DNA of 64,000 nucleotides from Nocardiopsis terrae (GTDB taxonomy: Bacteria; Actinomycetota; Actinomycetes; Streptosporangiales; Streptosporangiaceae). Position 1 is the stretch's first letter, and every line of letters begins with the position of its first letter. The translations under genes and the position numbers were made by a program. The stretch lies in contig NZ_BMXJ01000003.1 of assembly GCF_014651695.1 (NCBI RefSeq), positions 461,046 through 525,045 on the forward strand. Reading direction: 5' to 3'. The notes under the pieces are model-generated. The model had not been told where the DNA came from. It ran no database searches and saw nothing but the letters and a program-made list of their open reading frames with translations. This document shows positions 57,239-64,000 of this stretch, in pieces.

Positions 57239-57535
57239 CCGATCCGCCCTCGCACGCACCTGGACCGCTTCTTCCACCTGGACGACCCCGCCTGCCTGAA
57301 CGACTACGCCGCCCGGGAGAGGACGCGGCTCGAACATGCCTGGGAGATCCGCGACGCATGCGGGTTCGAGGACTTCGCCGCCAGGCAGGACGAGCTACGG
57401 GCGTGGCTGCAAGCCCAGGTGCGGACCACCACCGCCGGCCCCAAGGCGCGCTCTTCGACTGCGCGGTGTCCTGGCTGCGCCGCCGCGCGGTGCTCCTCCG
57501 GGGCGTCTCGCCCCCGGCCCGGCTGGACGCCCCAC
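57239..57535 (+). mobile_element. Tn3-family transposase relic (DUF4158 part)
   Basis: HLDRFFHLDDPACLNDYAAR, RTRLEHAWEIRDACGFEDF, DELRAWLQAQVRTTTAGPKA, and after a frameshift near 57450 ALFDCAVSWLRRRAVLLRG. This is the DUF4158 N-terminal domain of Tn3-type TnpA. It lacks both the first about 50 residues and the whole DDE domain. The flanking 57536-57663 hold only a possible C-terminal stub on the minus strand (HALAKHRSRK then TGA). Confidence 0.8.
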
Positions 57536-57663
57536 CCGGTAGGTGGCCGGGAGGTTCTCACACCGGTGGTTCCGATGGATGAGTCACTTCCGGCTTCTGT
57601 GCTTGGCCAGAGCGTGCACCACGGCGTGGCGGCCGCATGGCGGTTCCAGGGGCCCACAGCAAC

Positions 57664-57766
57664 TGTCCGTTCTCATTTGAAGTGGCGAGTGAGATGCCCT
57701 CTGAACTCGGGCTCGCCAGTTCACCTGGGAAAGAACAGTGAGTGTTCTTCTCGTCTGAACTGGCGA
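57664..57766. repeat. Three terminal-type repeats, candidate Tn7-like left end
   Basis: Three 24-25 bp copies: L1 57664-57688 begins TGTCCGTTCTC and ends TGAAGTGGCGA; L3 57743-57766 begins TGTTCTTCTCG and ends TGAACTGGCGA; L2 57713-57737 is inverted (TCGCCAGTTCA at its left, AGAACA at its right). They flank and overlap the 3' end of tniQ. Multiple short TnsB-binding repeats with an outermost 5'-TGT are the hallmark of Tn7-like ends. The outer TGT at 57664 is the likely boundary, with GCAAC (57659-57663) as the candidate 5-bp target duplication. Confidence 0.65.
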
Positions 57767-58644
57767 TTTCCTGACCCATCGCGCTTGGCCTGCTCAGCGC
57801 GCTCTTGGATCAGGAGGTACCAGAGCGTGAACAGCTCGATCCCGGTGTGCTCACTCGCTGCCGTGAGGTACGAGCGGGGCACCGGGCCAAACGTTTTCGG
57901 AGGGCACCCCCACGTGGGGTCAGTGAGGAATCGGGTAAGGGCCACGGTTTCGGGAAACCGGATGAGTTCCAAACGTCGGAACGTCAAAGCGCTGCCGGGT
58001 CCGGGGACCTCCAGGCGCGCCGCACGTTCTCTCCACCGCAAAACGTTGGGGAAGCCCCGCTCTCGTACCTTGCCGCTCTTCATGATGTGGCGGGCTCTCC
58101 GGTACCAAAACAGGATGTGGGGGCGTGTCCCGATGAGCTTGCGGAACTGCCGGTGGGCCTTGACGACTTCGGGGGTCGTCGCGAGATCGTGGTGTTCCCA
58201 GTACGTCCACATGCCGTGGCGCTCGCAGACGCGGCGGGTCGCGGCGTTGTGCAGCAAGATGACGCCAGTCCATCCGATCTGGAGGGTGCAGCGCCGACAT
58301 GCCCGCTGCGGACTGAACTTGCGCGACCACAGTTGGGGCTGGTCTGTGACGGTGCTGGGGTCGTGGGCGAAGGGGATACGGAACAGAGGAAGGGCGCGGG
58401 CCAGACCTTGCGGGCTGTGTCCGCACAACACGGCGAGCCGTTGGACGGCTGCGGCGTTGAGGTAGGCCTCAGTGCGCGGAAGCCAGTGTTTGCCGGGAGT
58501 ACATGGTGCGATGTGTCGAAACAGCGTGGGGTAGCGGAGGTGGTTGGCCTCGGCGAGTCGGTAGACGTAGGAGAGGACGCTCTCGTTGCCCATCGGGCGC
58601 ACGGTGATGGGTAGAGCGCGCGGTGGTGTCTGCCATGCCTTCAT
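57721..58644 (-). CDS. tniQ: TniQ family target-selection protein
   Basis: 307 residues from ATG 58644, overlapping the tnsC stop by 4 bp. N-terminal TniQ motif PMGNESVLSYVYRLAEANHL (about 18-37), a zinc knuckle C116-x2-C119-x20-C140-x2-H143 (CRRC ... CERHG), then a basic helical region (RFLTDPTWGCPPKTF). The last 15 residues are encoded by one of the terminal repeats. TniQ/TnsD proteins choose the insertion site and recruit TnsC. It is shorter than TnsD of Tn7 (about 500 aa) and is closer to TniQ of Tn5053 type. Confidence 0.9.
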   Translation of the reverse strand: MKAWQTPPRALPITVRPMGNESVLSYVYRLAEANHLRYPTLFRHIAPCTPGKHWLPRTEAYLNAAAVQRLAVLCGHSPQGLARALPLFRIPFAHDPSTVTDQPQLWSRKFSPQRACRRCTLQIGWTGVILLHNAATRRVCERHGMWTYWEHHDLATTPEVVKAHRQFRKLIGTRPHILFWYRRARHIMKSGKVRERGFPNVLRWRERAARLEVPGPGSALTFRRLELIRFPETVALTRFLTDPTWGCPPKTFGPVPRSYLTAASEHTGIELFTLWYLLIQERAEQAKRDGSGNRQFRREEHSLFFPR

Positions 58645-59681
58645 CCGGCTGCCTTGCGGTTGCTCACCCGCTTGGGGCTGCGCCTCCTGGGCGGGGTCGC
58701 GGCTTGGGCCGCGGTGTCCACGGGGATGCCTTCCAGGAGAGATTTGGTGATGCGTTCGCTGCCATCATGGATCGCCTGACTGGCGGCGGCTCTGATCAGG
58801 TGTGTGAGGCTGCCGATCATGCCCGCGGAGCGATCATGAAGGTAGGCGGCCTGCCCGAGGAGTGTGCCGTCGCGGTGGTGGTGCAGGCACAGGGAGTGTT
58901 CGAGTCTGGCCACCAAGGCTTGCCAGTCGCGGCGATGTTGCGGGGTGGAGTGGCGGAAGGGTTCGGTGAGCTGGGTGACGAAGCGTCCGGCGATCTGTCG
59001 CCCGCGTGGACCGGCGAATAGACCAGCGTACTCGACGTCGATCCCGGCGTAGATGAACGTGGCCGGGATCCGCTCGGACAGGTACTTGAGTTGGTCGGAG
59101 GCTTCGGCTCCGGAACGGGTTGCCAGGTTGAGGTTGTGAATCTCGTCCACGATGACCAGGTCACAGCCCAGCTCGCACAGCACCGAGCAGACTGCGTTGG
59201 TGATCTCCACCTGGCTGTGGCGCGTGTTGACCGGCAGCCCAAGGAAGCGAGCAAATTCCACTGCCAGGATCTTGGGGGTGGCAGCTGGTGGGACCGTCAC
59301 GTACACGACCGGCATGCGGCCGGCCCCGTTGGGGAGGCGGCGGCGTACGCTGTAGTGGTGGGCCTTGCCGAACTGGGTGATCGCGGTCGTCTTCCCGGTT
59401 CCTGGGGCTCCGGTGACGATGAGGCCGCGTCGGGCGGAGATCTGGTGTCGGTTGATCACCAGCAACTGCTTGCCAGTCGTGACAATGGAGCGCATCGTGG
59501 GAGTGGTGACCGTGACCAGGCGCGTCTCGTTGTAAACGGCTCGCTCGGTGGAGTCCAGACGCTGGAAATCCTGCTCGGGCAGCAGTGTCGGCGTTGGTCG
59601 CAAGGCGGCGGTGGCGAAGGCGTCCCACCCTTCCCTGGTCGTCAGCGGGAAGTGGGTGCCGACCTCGTTTCCTACGCTCAC
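58641..59681 (-). CDS. tnsC: TnsC/TniB AAA+ ATPase of transposition
   Basis: 346 residues from ATG 59681 (ATGA overlap with tnsB stop). Walker A VTGAPGTGKTTAI (about 89-101), Walker B LVIVDEIHNLN (165-175), then YAGIDVEYAGLFAGPRGRQI and sensor-type RFVTQLTEPF. A basic C-terminus (PPRRRSPKRVSNRK) follows. It is the AAA+ regulator linking TniQ-bound target to the transposase. Confidence 0.93.
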   Translation of the reverse strand: MSVGNEVGTHFPLTTREGWDAFATAALRPTPTLLPEQDFQRLDSTERAVYNETRLVTVTTPTMRSIVTTGKQLLVINRHQISARRGLIVTGAPGTGKTTAITQFGKAHHYSVRRRLPNGAGRMPVVYVTVPPAATPKILAVEFARFLGLPVNTRHSQVEITNAVCSVLCELGCDLVIVDEIHNLNLATRSGAEASDQLKYLSERIPATFIYAGIDVEYAGLFAGPRGRQIAGRFVTQLTEPFRHSTPQHRRDWQALVARLEHSLCLHHHRDGTLLGQAAYLHDRSAGMIGSLTHLIRAAASQAIHDGSERITKSLLEGIPVDTAAQAATPPRRRSPKRVSNRKAAG

Positions 59682-61747
59682 CAGGCGTCTCCTTCCTCGA
59701 AGGGGTTGAACTCCTCGAACGGGATGACCTTGGCTACGGTCTCCACTTCCTGTTCGGCCCCGTCCCCGTCGTCTCGGGTTTCCTCATCCAGGTCCTGTGG
59801 CGTGGGCGGTGGAACGCGTGGGCGTTGGGGCATATCGGTGGAGGCCCTGGCCCGAGCGGTGGCGGCTTGGTCGGGGCCTGGGCCGTCCTCGCAGCGGCGG
59901 AGCAGTGCGGCCAGTACCACGGCCAAAGAGGTCTCGTTGGTGGTGTCGACTCCGCGCTGGGTGGCGAGCCTGCGCGCATAGCGCCATGTGAAGTCGGCGA
60001 AGGGCCGGTTGACCAGCCCCTGGTGGACCCAGGGTGCCTCGATCCAGCCCTGGTCCCGGTGATGGTCGCGTACCCAAACTCGGCTCAGGTCGTAGGGGTC
60101 ATAGTGGATCTCCCACTTGCCGGACTTGGCGCTCATCGGCGAGGGTTGGCGCCGGTAGGGGTTAAGTTCAGCGCTGTCGTAGGTGCGGTAGTCGATCTGC
60201 ACGCCGTAATCGTTGATGGATCGCCACACTGCGGGCAGCATTTCGATGTAGGCGTCGCGGTCCAACACGACCGGGACGTGCCCAGCGGCCGCGACCAGCG
60301 CCGCATAGGCATCGTTGGGTGACAGGATTCGCTCAGGCGCATATGGGTGGCGCAGGCCCTCGTGGGGGCGCACCTGCCATCCGGCCACCACCCACTCATC
60401 CAGCAGGTCCTGTAAATCGGCCACGTTCCACACTGTGTCCGCATCGACGCGGGCGCCGCGGCGGGTGACATCCCGGCCGGTGTATCCGGTCACGTGCTGG
60501 CAGAACAGCGTGTTGATCGAGGAGAAGGTGCGCTCCACCACGCTCTTGTCGGTCGGGGTCCCCGGGTGCGCGGGCTGGACCGAGATCCCCAGGCTCTGGC
60601 AGGCGCGCAGGAACGTCTCGGAGACGAAGACCTTGCCGTGGTCGATTACGATGGTCTCCGGGGCGATCACCGGTTTGGCCGCAGCATGTTCCATCCGCTG
60701 GTCGACACTCATCAGTCGGGTGTGCGGGATGCGCGAGGCCGACATCCTCAGCGCCTCGGACCAGCCGGGCCGCATCGGCTCGGGCACCAGCATCCGGGCC
60801 AGCAGAAGCGAGGCGTCCACCGCCTTGGGTCGCGCCGGGTGAAGGAGCGCGGCGCAGATGGTGCGTGTGGCGACGTCAACCGCGATGGTCAGCTCGGCTC
60901 TGCCGACCACGCCGTCGTCCATCACCGTCATCACGTCCAAGGGCGTGGTGTCGATCTGGACCTGCTCGCCCGGACGAGCGGCCGTGGTCGGGGTGAACGG
61001 TCGGGTGGGGCGGTTGGCCGAAGAACGGCGAGTGGCTGCCGACCCGAAAGTGTGGCGGCCCACGGACAACACGTCCAGCAACCGGTAGAACGTCGAGGTC
61101 GAGGGCATTGGCACCACACCGGCCCCATGCTCTTCCTCCACCCTGCGGCGCACCTGGCCCATCACCCGCGCTTTGGTCCCGGTGGAGGCCGGTGTCTGAG
61201 CCTCGATCACGTGCACCGTTGCGGTAACCACACGCTCATCGATGTTGCCCGTAGGGCGGTTGCGACCGACTAAGCGCTGATCGACCAGCCCCCACACGCC
61301 TTGTTCGCGGTAGCGCCGGCGCATCCGCTGGACCGTGCGCTGCTTGCAGTCGACCCCCAAGGCCGTGAGTTCCCGGGCCTTGGCTGCCTCGCGTTGGGCC
61401 AAGGTGGTGTGGGCAGTGTCGTACTCCGGTCGGGGCGCGGCATTGCTGTCGGAGTCGGGCATGTGTCCGCTCTCCACCTCGATGAGGTGGCGCTCCCACA
61501 ACCGGGCCCGCTCAGCCACCTCGGCTGGAACACCGTCCAACAACCCCAAAGGGGCGAAGCCCTCTGGTGACCGCACTCCGATCACCGCGAAGTCGACAGC
61601 CGACAGCAGATAGGGCAGGAGCACCACCGAGTGCCGTCCGGACGCTGCCACTAACCGGACCGATGTTCCGGCGAGCGCGACCACCGTGTGCTCATCGCCC
61701 CTGAAAACAACGCGGTCACCGACCCGCAACACCCCCAGAGTGTTCAC
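59678..61747 (-). CDS. tnsB: TnsB/TniA-type DDE transposase
   Basis: 689 residues from GTG 61747, whose start overlaps the tnsA stop (GTGA). N-terminal DNA-binding region with an HTH (CKQRTVQRMRRRYREQGVWG), then the RNase-H-like core: Asp266 in GEQVQIDTTPLD, Asp369 in ETIVIDHGKVF, Glu405 in DKSVVERTF, so D-D-35-E spacing. A Mu-transposase-like C-terminal beta-barrel follows (YDPYDLSRVWVRDHHRDQG). The acidic C-terminal tail (EEFNPFEEGD) is like TnsB tails that contact TnsC. It cleaves 3' ends and joins them to target DNA. Confidence 0.94.
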   Translation of the reverse strand: MNTLGVLRVGDRVVFRGDEHTVVALAGTSVRLVAASGRHSVVLLPYLLSAVDFAVIGVRSPEGFAPLGLLDGVPAEVAERARLWERHLIEVESGHMPDSDSNAAPRPEYDTAHTTLAQREAAKARELTALGVDCKQRTVQRMRRRYREQGVWGLVDQRLVGRNRPTGNIDERVVTATVHVIEAQTPASTGTKARVMGQVRRRVEEEHGAGVVPMPSTSTFYRLLDVLSVGRHTFGSAATRRSSANRPTRPFTPTTAARPGEQVQIDTTPLDVMTVMDDGVVGRAELTIAVDVATRTICAALLHPARPKAVDASLLLARMLVPEPMRPGWSEALRMSASRIPHTRLMSVDQRMEHAAAKPVIAPETIVIDHGKVFVSETFLRACQSLGISVQPAHPGTPTDKSVVERTFSSINTLFCQHVTGYTGRDVTRRGARVDADTVWNVADLQDLLDEWVVAGWQVRPHEGLRHPYAPERILSPNDAYAALVAAAGHVPVVLDRDAYIEMLPAVWRSINDYGVQIDYRTYDSAELNPYRRQPSPMSAKSGKWEIHYDPYDLSRVWVRDHHRDQGWIEAPWVHQGLVNRPFADFTWRYARRLATQRGVDTTNETSLAVVLAALLRRCEDGPGPDQAATARARASTDMPQRPRVPPPTPQDLDEETRDDGDGAEQEVETVAKVIPFEEFNPFEEGDAW

Positions 61748-62511
61748 CGAGTGGCTCCCCTCGCCACGCTCACGGGTGTGTGCTCTCCCAACAGCAGCGA
61801 CAGATCCGCCACCAGTTCGCGGCGCCACATCAGATGGAACAGCACCGGCAGGGTGCGCAGAGGCTCACCCGCCTGTACCGCGCCCTGTGTGAGAGGGACC
61901 TCCTGGTCAGTGAAAACGCTCCTGAGCCGGTCCGCGACCGTGGCGTTGTAGCAGCGCTCGTGGCGGTATCCCGCTAGCCAACGCATGTTCGCCATGAACA
62001 CCGGATCGACCTGACCCCACACCCGGTAGTCCCACCCCAGCTCCGAACACGCCTGGCGTGTAGCCTCGAACGCCCGTTGGTCTCGCGGCCTGATCCGTTC
62101 GGCGGGCCGCGAGTCCACGACCAGCGCCGAGCCGTCCGCCCGACGGGCGAGCAGGTCAGGGGCGTGTGAGCGTCTGAGTCCGTGTTCAGTGGCCCAGAAC
62201 AGCCAGAACGGCTGCGCGGCGATGGCGTGCACGTCGGGGTCGAAGTCCAGGCACATCAGGTGATCGCGCTCCAGCCAGGACTCGAAGGCGATGTGTCCCT
62301 GCGTGGTGGCTGCGTAATACCAGCCGGGGAAGTTGCGCTGCCCTTTGAAGGTCGGGAACGCCCGGACCGGCCGGACCTGCTCGAATGGCACATCCGCCGC
62401 CGCGGCCAGCGGCATTCGGTGCTCGCGGCCGTCAGCGTCGACAAAACCGATCTCCATTCCGCGAGGGTCGTTTGGTGCACCTCCGGTCAGCAGGTGCAGG
62501 CCATCGCCCAT
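61744..62511 (-). CDS. tnsA: TnsA-like endonuclease subunit, atypical active site
   Basis: 255 residues from ATG 62511 (GGAGG 6 nt upstream). Restriction-endonuclease-like fold: AFESWLERDHLMCLDFD (Glu77), IAAQPFWLFW, SHAPDLLARRADGS (Asp119), VVDSRPAERI. In TnsA the last motif is Q/D-x-K; here it is D133-S-R135, so Arg replaces the Lys. Other actinomycete TnsA-like proteins with DxR are, from memory, common. If active, it cuts the 5' strands so that the element moves by cut-and-paste. First gene of the tns operon, 220 bp from the divergent OLD-like gene. Confidence 0.85.
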   Translation of the reverse strand: MGDGLHLLTGGAPNDPRGMEIGFVDADGREHRMPLAAAADVPFEQVRPVRAFPTFKGQRNFPGWYYAATTQGHIAFESWLERDHLMCLDFDPDVHAIAAQPFWLFWATEHGLRRSHAPDLLARRADGSALVVDSRPAERIRPRDQRAFEATRQACSELGWDYRVWGQVDPVFMANMRWLAGYRHERCYNATVADRLRSVFTDQEVPLTQGAVQAGEPLRTLPVLFHLMWRRELVADLSLLLGEHTPVSVARGATR

Positions 62512-62520
62512 GGGCCCCTC

Positions 62521-62681
62521 CTCGCCAAATCATCTGACAACCTGCCACACCACTCGCCGGTCCACCCGAGAAACCGCCAAATCCAGGGGATGTTCTCCCA
62601 TGGGGCCAGCGACAAGACGCTTCGTCGCGCCAGGGCCGGACTGCAAGGGCTGGCGGCATCTGCCAGTGTGACCCTGGTCTC
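62521..62681. repeat. CGCC-type repeats upstream of tnsA, candidate right-end sites
   Basis: CGCCAAATC occurs twice in direct orientation (62523-62531, 62575-62583). TCGCCGGTCCACCCGAGAA (62554-62572) resembles the left-end repeats (TCGCCAGTTCA...GAGAA), and a weaker copy is at 62660-62681 (CTGCCAGTGTGACCCTGGTC). All face the same way. This region would normally hold the transposon right end, but no outer ACA-3' boundary or target duplication is clear. Confidence 0.4.
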
Positions 62682-62742
62682 ATGGAATAGCATGATGTGC
62701 CCTTGACCAGGTCTTAGGCAAAGCAGAGAGATGAGGACGTCG

Positions 62743-64000
62743 ATGCGTTTGCTGTCCGCTCATGTCACCAAGTACAAGAGCATCACCGACTCCACAGAGT
62801 TCGACCTCGCTGGTGACGTCACGGCTCTAGTCGGCAAGAACGAGTCGGGCAAGACCGCTGCCCTTGAAGCCCTCTACCGAATCCAGCCCCTCTCCAGCGG
62901 CCATACCACCGGGTTCAACGAACTGCACGACTACCCTCGCCGCTACCGCTCCCGGGACAGGGACTCTATTCCCGGAACAACCCCGATCAGGGCCAGGTTC
63001 GAGTTGGAGAAAGCCGACGTGGATGCCGTCGCTGACCGATTCGGGCCCCAGGCTCTCAAGGGAGCTACCGTCCAGGTGAGCAGACAGTACGGCTCTGACA
63101 GTGTGTTCTACAACTTCTCAACCGATGAGCTGGCCGCAGCAAGACACCTGGCCGACAGGGCCGGGCTGAGCGCAGACCGCTACCCCGCCACGACCAAGGA
63201 AGAGTTCGTCGCCGCCCTACGCGCCGACCAAGATGCTGAGGCGGCGGTCTCCCTGGCGCAAGATCTCGACGAACGGGACCTGGAGGCGGAGATCCGCAAG
63301 GTCCTCCACGCACGGTCGCCGCACTTCCAGTACTTCGATGAGTACAACGTCCTACCCGACGAGGTGTCGATCGAGCGGTTGCAAAAGGTCGACGAGGACA
63401 AACTAGAACCCGAGGAGCGCACCGCGCTGGCCCTGCTGCGTTTGGCCGGCGTGGACACCGCCGAGTTCACCGAGGACGAGTACGAGAGCCGCAAGGCAGC
63501 ACTTGAGGCTGCCGCCAACGAGCTGACCGACCAGCTCTTCGAGTACTGGCATCAGAACCAAGACCTGCTCGTGGAGTTGGACATCGACTACCGCACGGAG
63601 CCAACCCCGCAGAACGCCCACCGGACGGTGCCGTGGCTGAAAATCCGCATCAGGAACCAGCGTCACCGGGTCACGCTGGGCATGGGCGGCCGTTCCAAGG
63701 GGTTCATCTGGTTCTTCTCATTCCTGGTGGCGTTCTCCGAGTACACCAACACCGCGCAGCGGAGGATCATCCTGCTCGACGAACCCGGGCTGAACCTGCA
63801 CGCCAAGGCCCAGGCCGATCTCCTGCGCTATATCGAGGAACGACTCGCCCCGCACCACCAGGTCATCTACACCACGCACTCGTTGTTCATGATCCAACCG
63901 ACCAAGCTCGACCGCTGCCGGACGGTGGAGGACGTCAACAACGACGGAACGAAGATCAGCCAAGACATCTGGAAGGCACGGCCCGACACCGTGTATCCGC
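62743..64000 (+). CDS. OLD/RecF-like AAA ATPase (partial, runs off window)
   Basis: 419 codons are present, without a stop. Start ATG 62743 has GAGG 6 nt upstream (ATG 62731 is also in frame). N-terminal LLSAHVTKYKSI and Walker A LVGKNESGKTAALEAL (P-loop about 31-38), long helical middle, then RSKGFIWFFSFLVAF (signature-like), Walker B IILLDEPGLNLH (about 342-353) and the His switch IYTTHSLFM. This is the ABC-ATPase half of OLD-family nucleases; a TOPRIM nuclease domain may follow outside. OLD proteins act in phage defence (including Gabija-like systems). Divergent from tnsA. Confidence 0.85.
   Translation, partial: MRLLSAHVTKYKSITDSTEFDLAGDVTALVGKNESGKTAALEALYRIQPLSSGHTTGFNELHDYPRRYRSRDRDSIPGTTPIRARFELEKADVDAVADRFGPQALKGATVQVSRQYGSDSVFYNFSTDELAAARHLADRAGLSADRYPATTKEEFVAALRADQDAEAAVSLAQDLDERDLEAEIRKVLHARSPHFQYFDEYNVLPDEVSIERLQKVDEDKLEPEERTALALLRLAGVDTAEFTEDEYESRKAALEAAANELTDQLFEYWHQNQDLLVELDIDYRTEPTPQNAHRTVPWLKIRIRNQRHRVTLGMGGRSKGFIWFFSFLVAFSEYTNTAQRRIILLDEPGLNLHAKAQADLLRYIEERLAPHHQVIYTTHSLFMIQPTKLDRCRTVEDVNNDGTKISQDIWKARPDTVYP

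Noticed and set aside
62512-62730. Firm call of the Tn7-like right end
   Set aside because: CGCC-type repeats are present, but no outer ACA boundary, no inverted copy of the left 25-mer and no GCAAC duplication could be found.

Overview
The window is high-GC actinomycete chromosome. GTG/TTG starts, four-base stop/start overlaps, GC-rich hairpin terminators without U-tracts and the gene content (paired CrcB, MmyB and HxlR regulators, ECF42 sigma/DGPF pair, HelR with a rifamycin-associated element) fit Nocardiopsis or a close relative. The genus is an inference. No rRNA, tRNA or CRISPR array was seen.

Layout. 1-8.4 kb: tail of an ABC exporter, VOC proteins, an SDR lacking two catalytic residues, a crcB pair, two methyltransferases (one broken by an internal TGA), a secreted I36-type protein, a lipoprotein and a winged-helix regulator. 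8.6-20.6 kb: regulator/target pairs (HxlR/RidA, TetR/UvrA-like ATPase, MmyB/hydrolase), an IS701 relic, and a TPR protein. 20.6-21.3 kb: about 690 bp without a protein gene that holds tandem, compensatorily changed RNA modules ending at a strong hairpin before a MerR-like gene. 21.7-35 kb: metabolic and housekeeping genes (gdhA, rnz, aldo/keto reductase, MBL hydrolase, pirin, EamA, acetyltransferase, phosphotransferase) and a deletion scar that beheaded two divergent genes. 35-51 kb: MetPS-type amino-acid importer, ECF42 sigma/DGPF pair, a frameshifted membrane protein gene, a GlcD-type oxidase, a lipase/DrrAB-like ABC operon, a TnpB-related relic, a nucleotidyltransferase, MOSC protein, aldo/keto reductase and a TetR/monooxygenase operon. 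51.5-53.8 kb: helR behind a recognisable RAE. 54.3-64 kb: mobile-element territory, with two IS5-type relics around a P-loop ATPase, an SDR/ArsR pair, a Tn3 transposase relic, then a complete Tn7-like tnsA-tnsB-tnsC-tniQ operon with terminal-type repeats, and a divergent OLD-like ATPase gene running off the window.

How genes work together. Much of the first 57 kb consists of small regulator/enzyme pairs with a visible inverted repeat between them: 9.1, 11.8, 14.4, 27.1, 30.3, 51.2 and 56.7 kb. Resistance-type functions recur: UvrA-like ATPase, DrrAB-like exporter, HelR, bar-like acetyltransferase, aminoglycoside-type nucleotidyltransferase and phosphotransferase. The four transposition genes are translationally coupled and should make a TnsA/TnsB transposase with a TnsC ATPase and a TniQ target selector.

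The strongest candidates for something undescribed are the tandem structured RNA at 20.7-21.3 kb and the Tn7-like element with its possible OLD-nuclease cargo. Several genes are broken; two frameshifts fall in G4 runs, so sequencing error has to be excluded for those.
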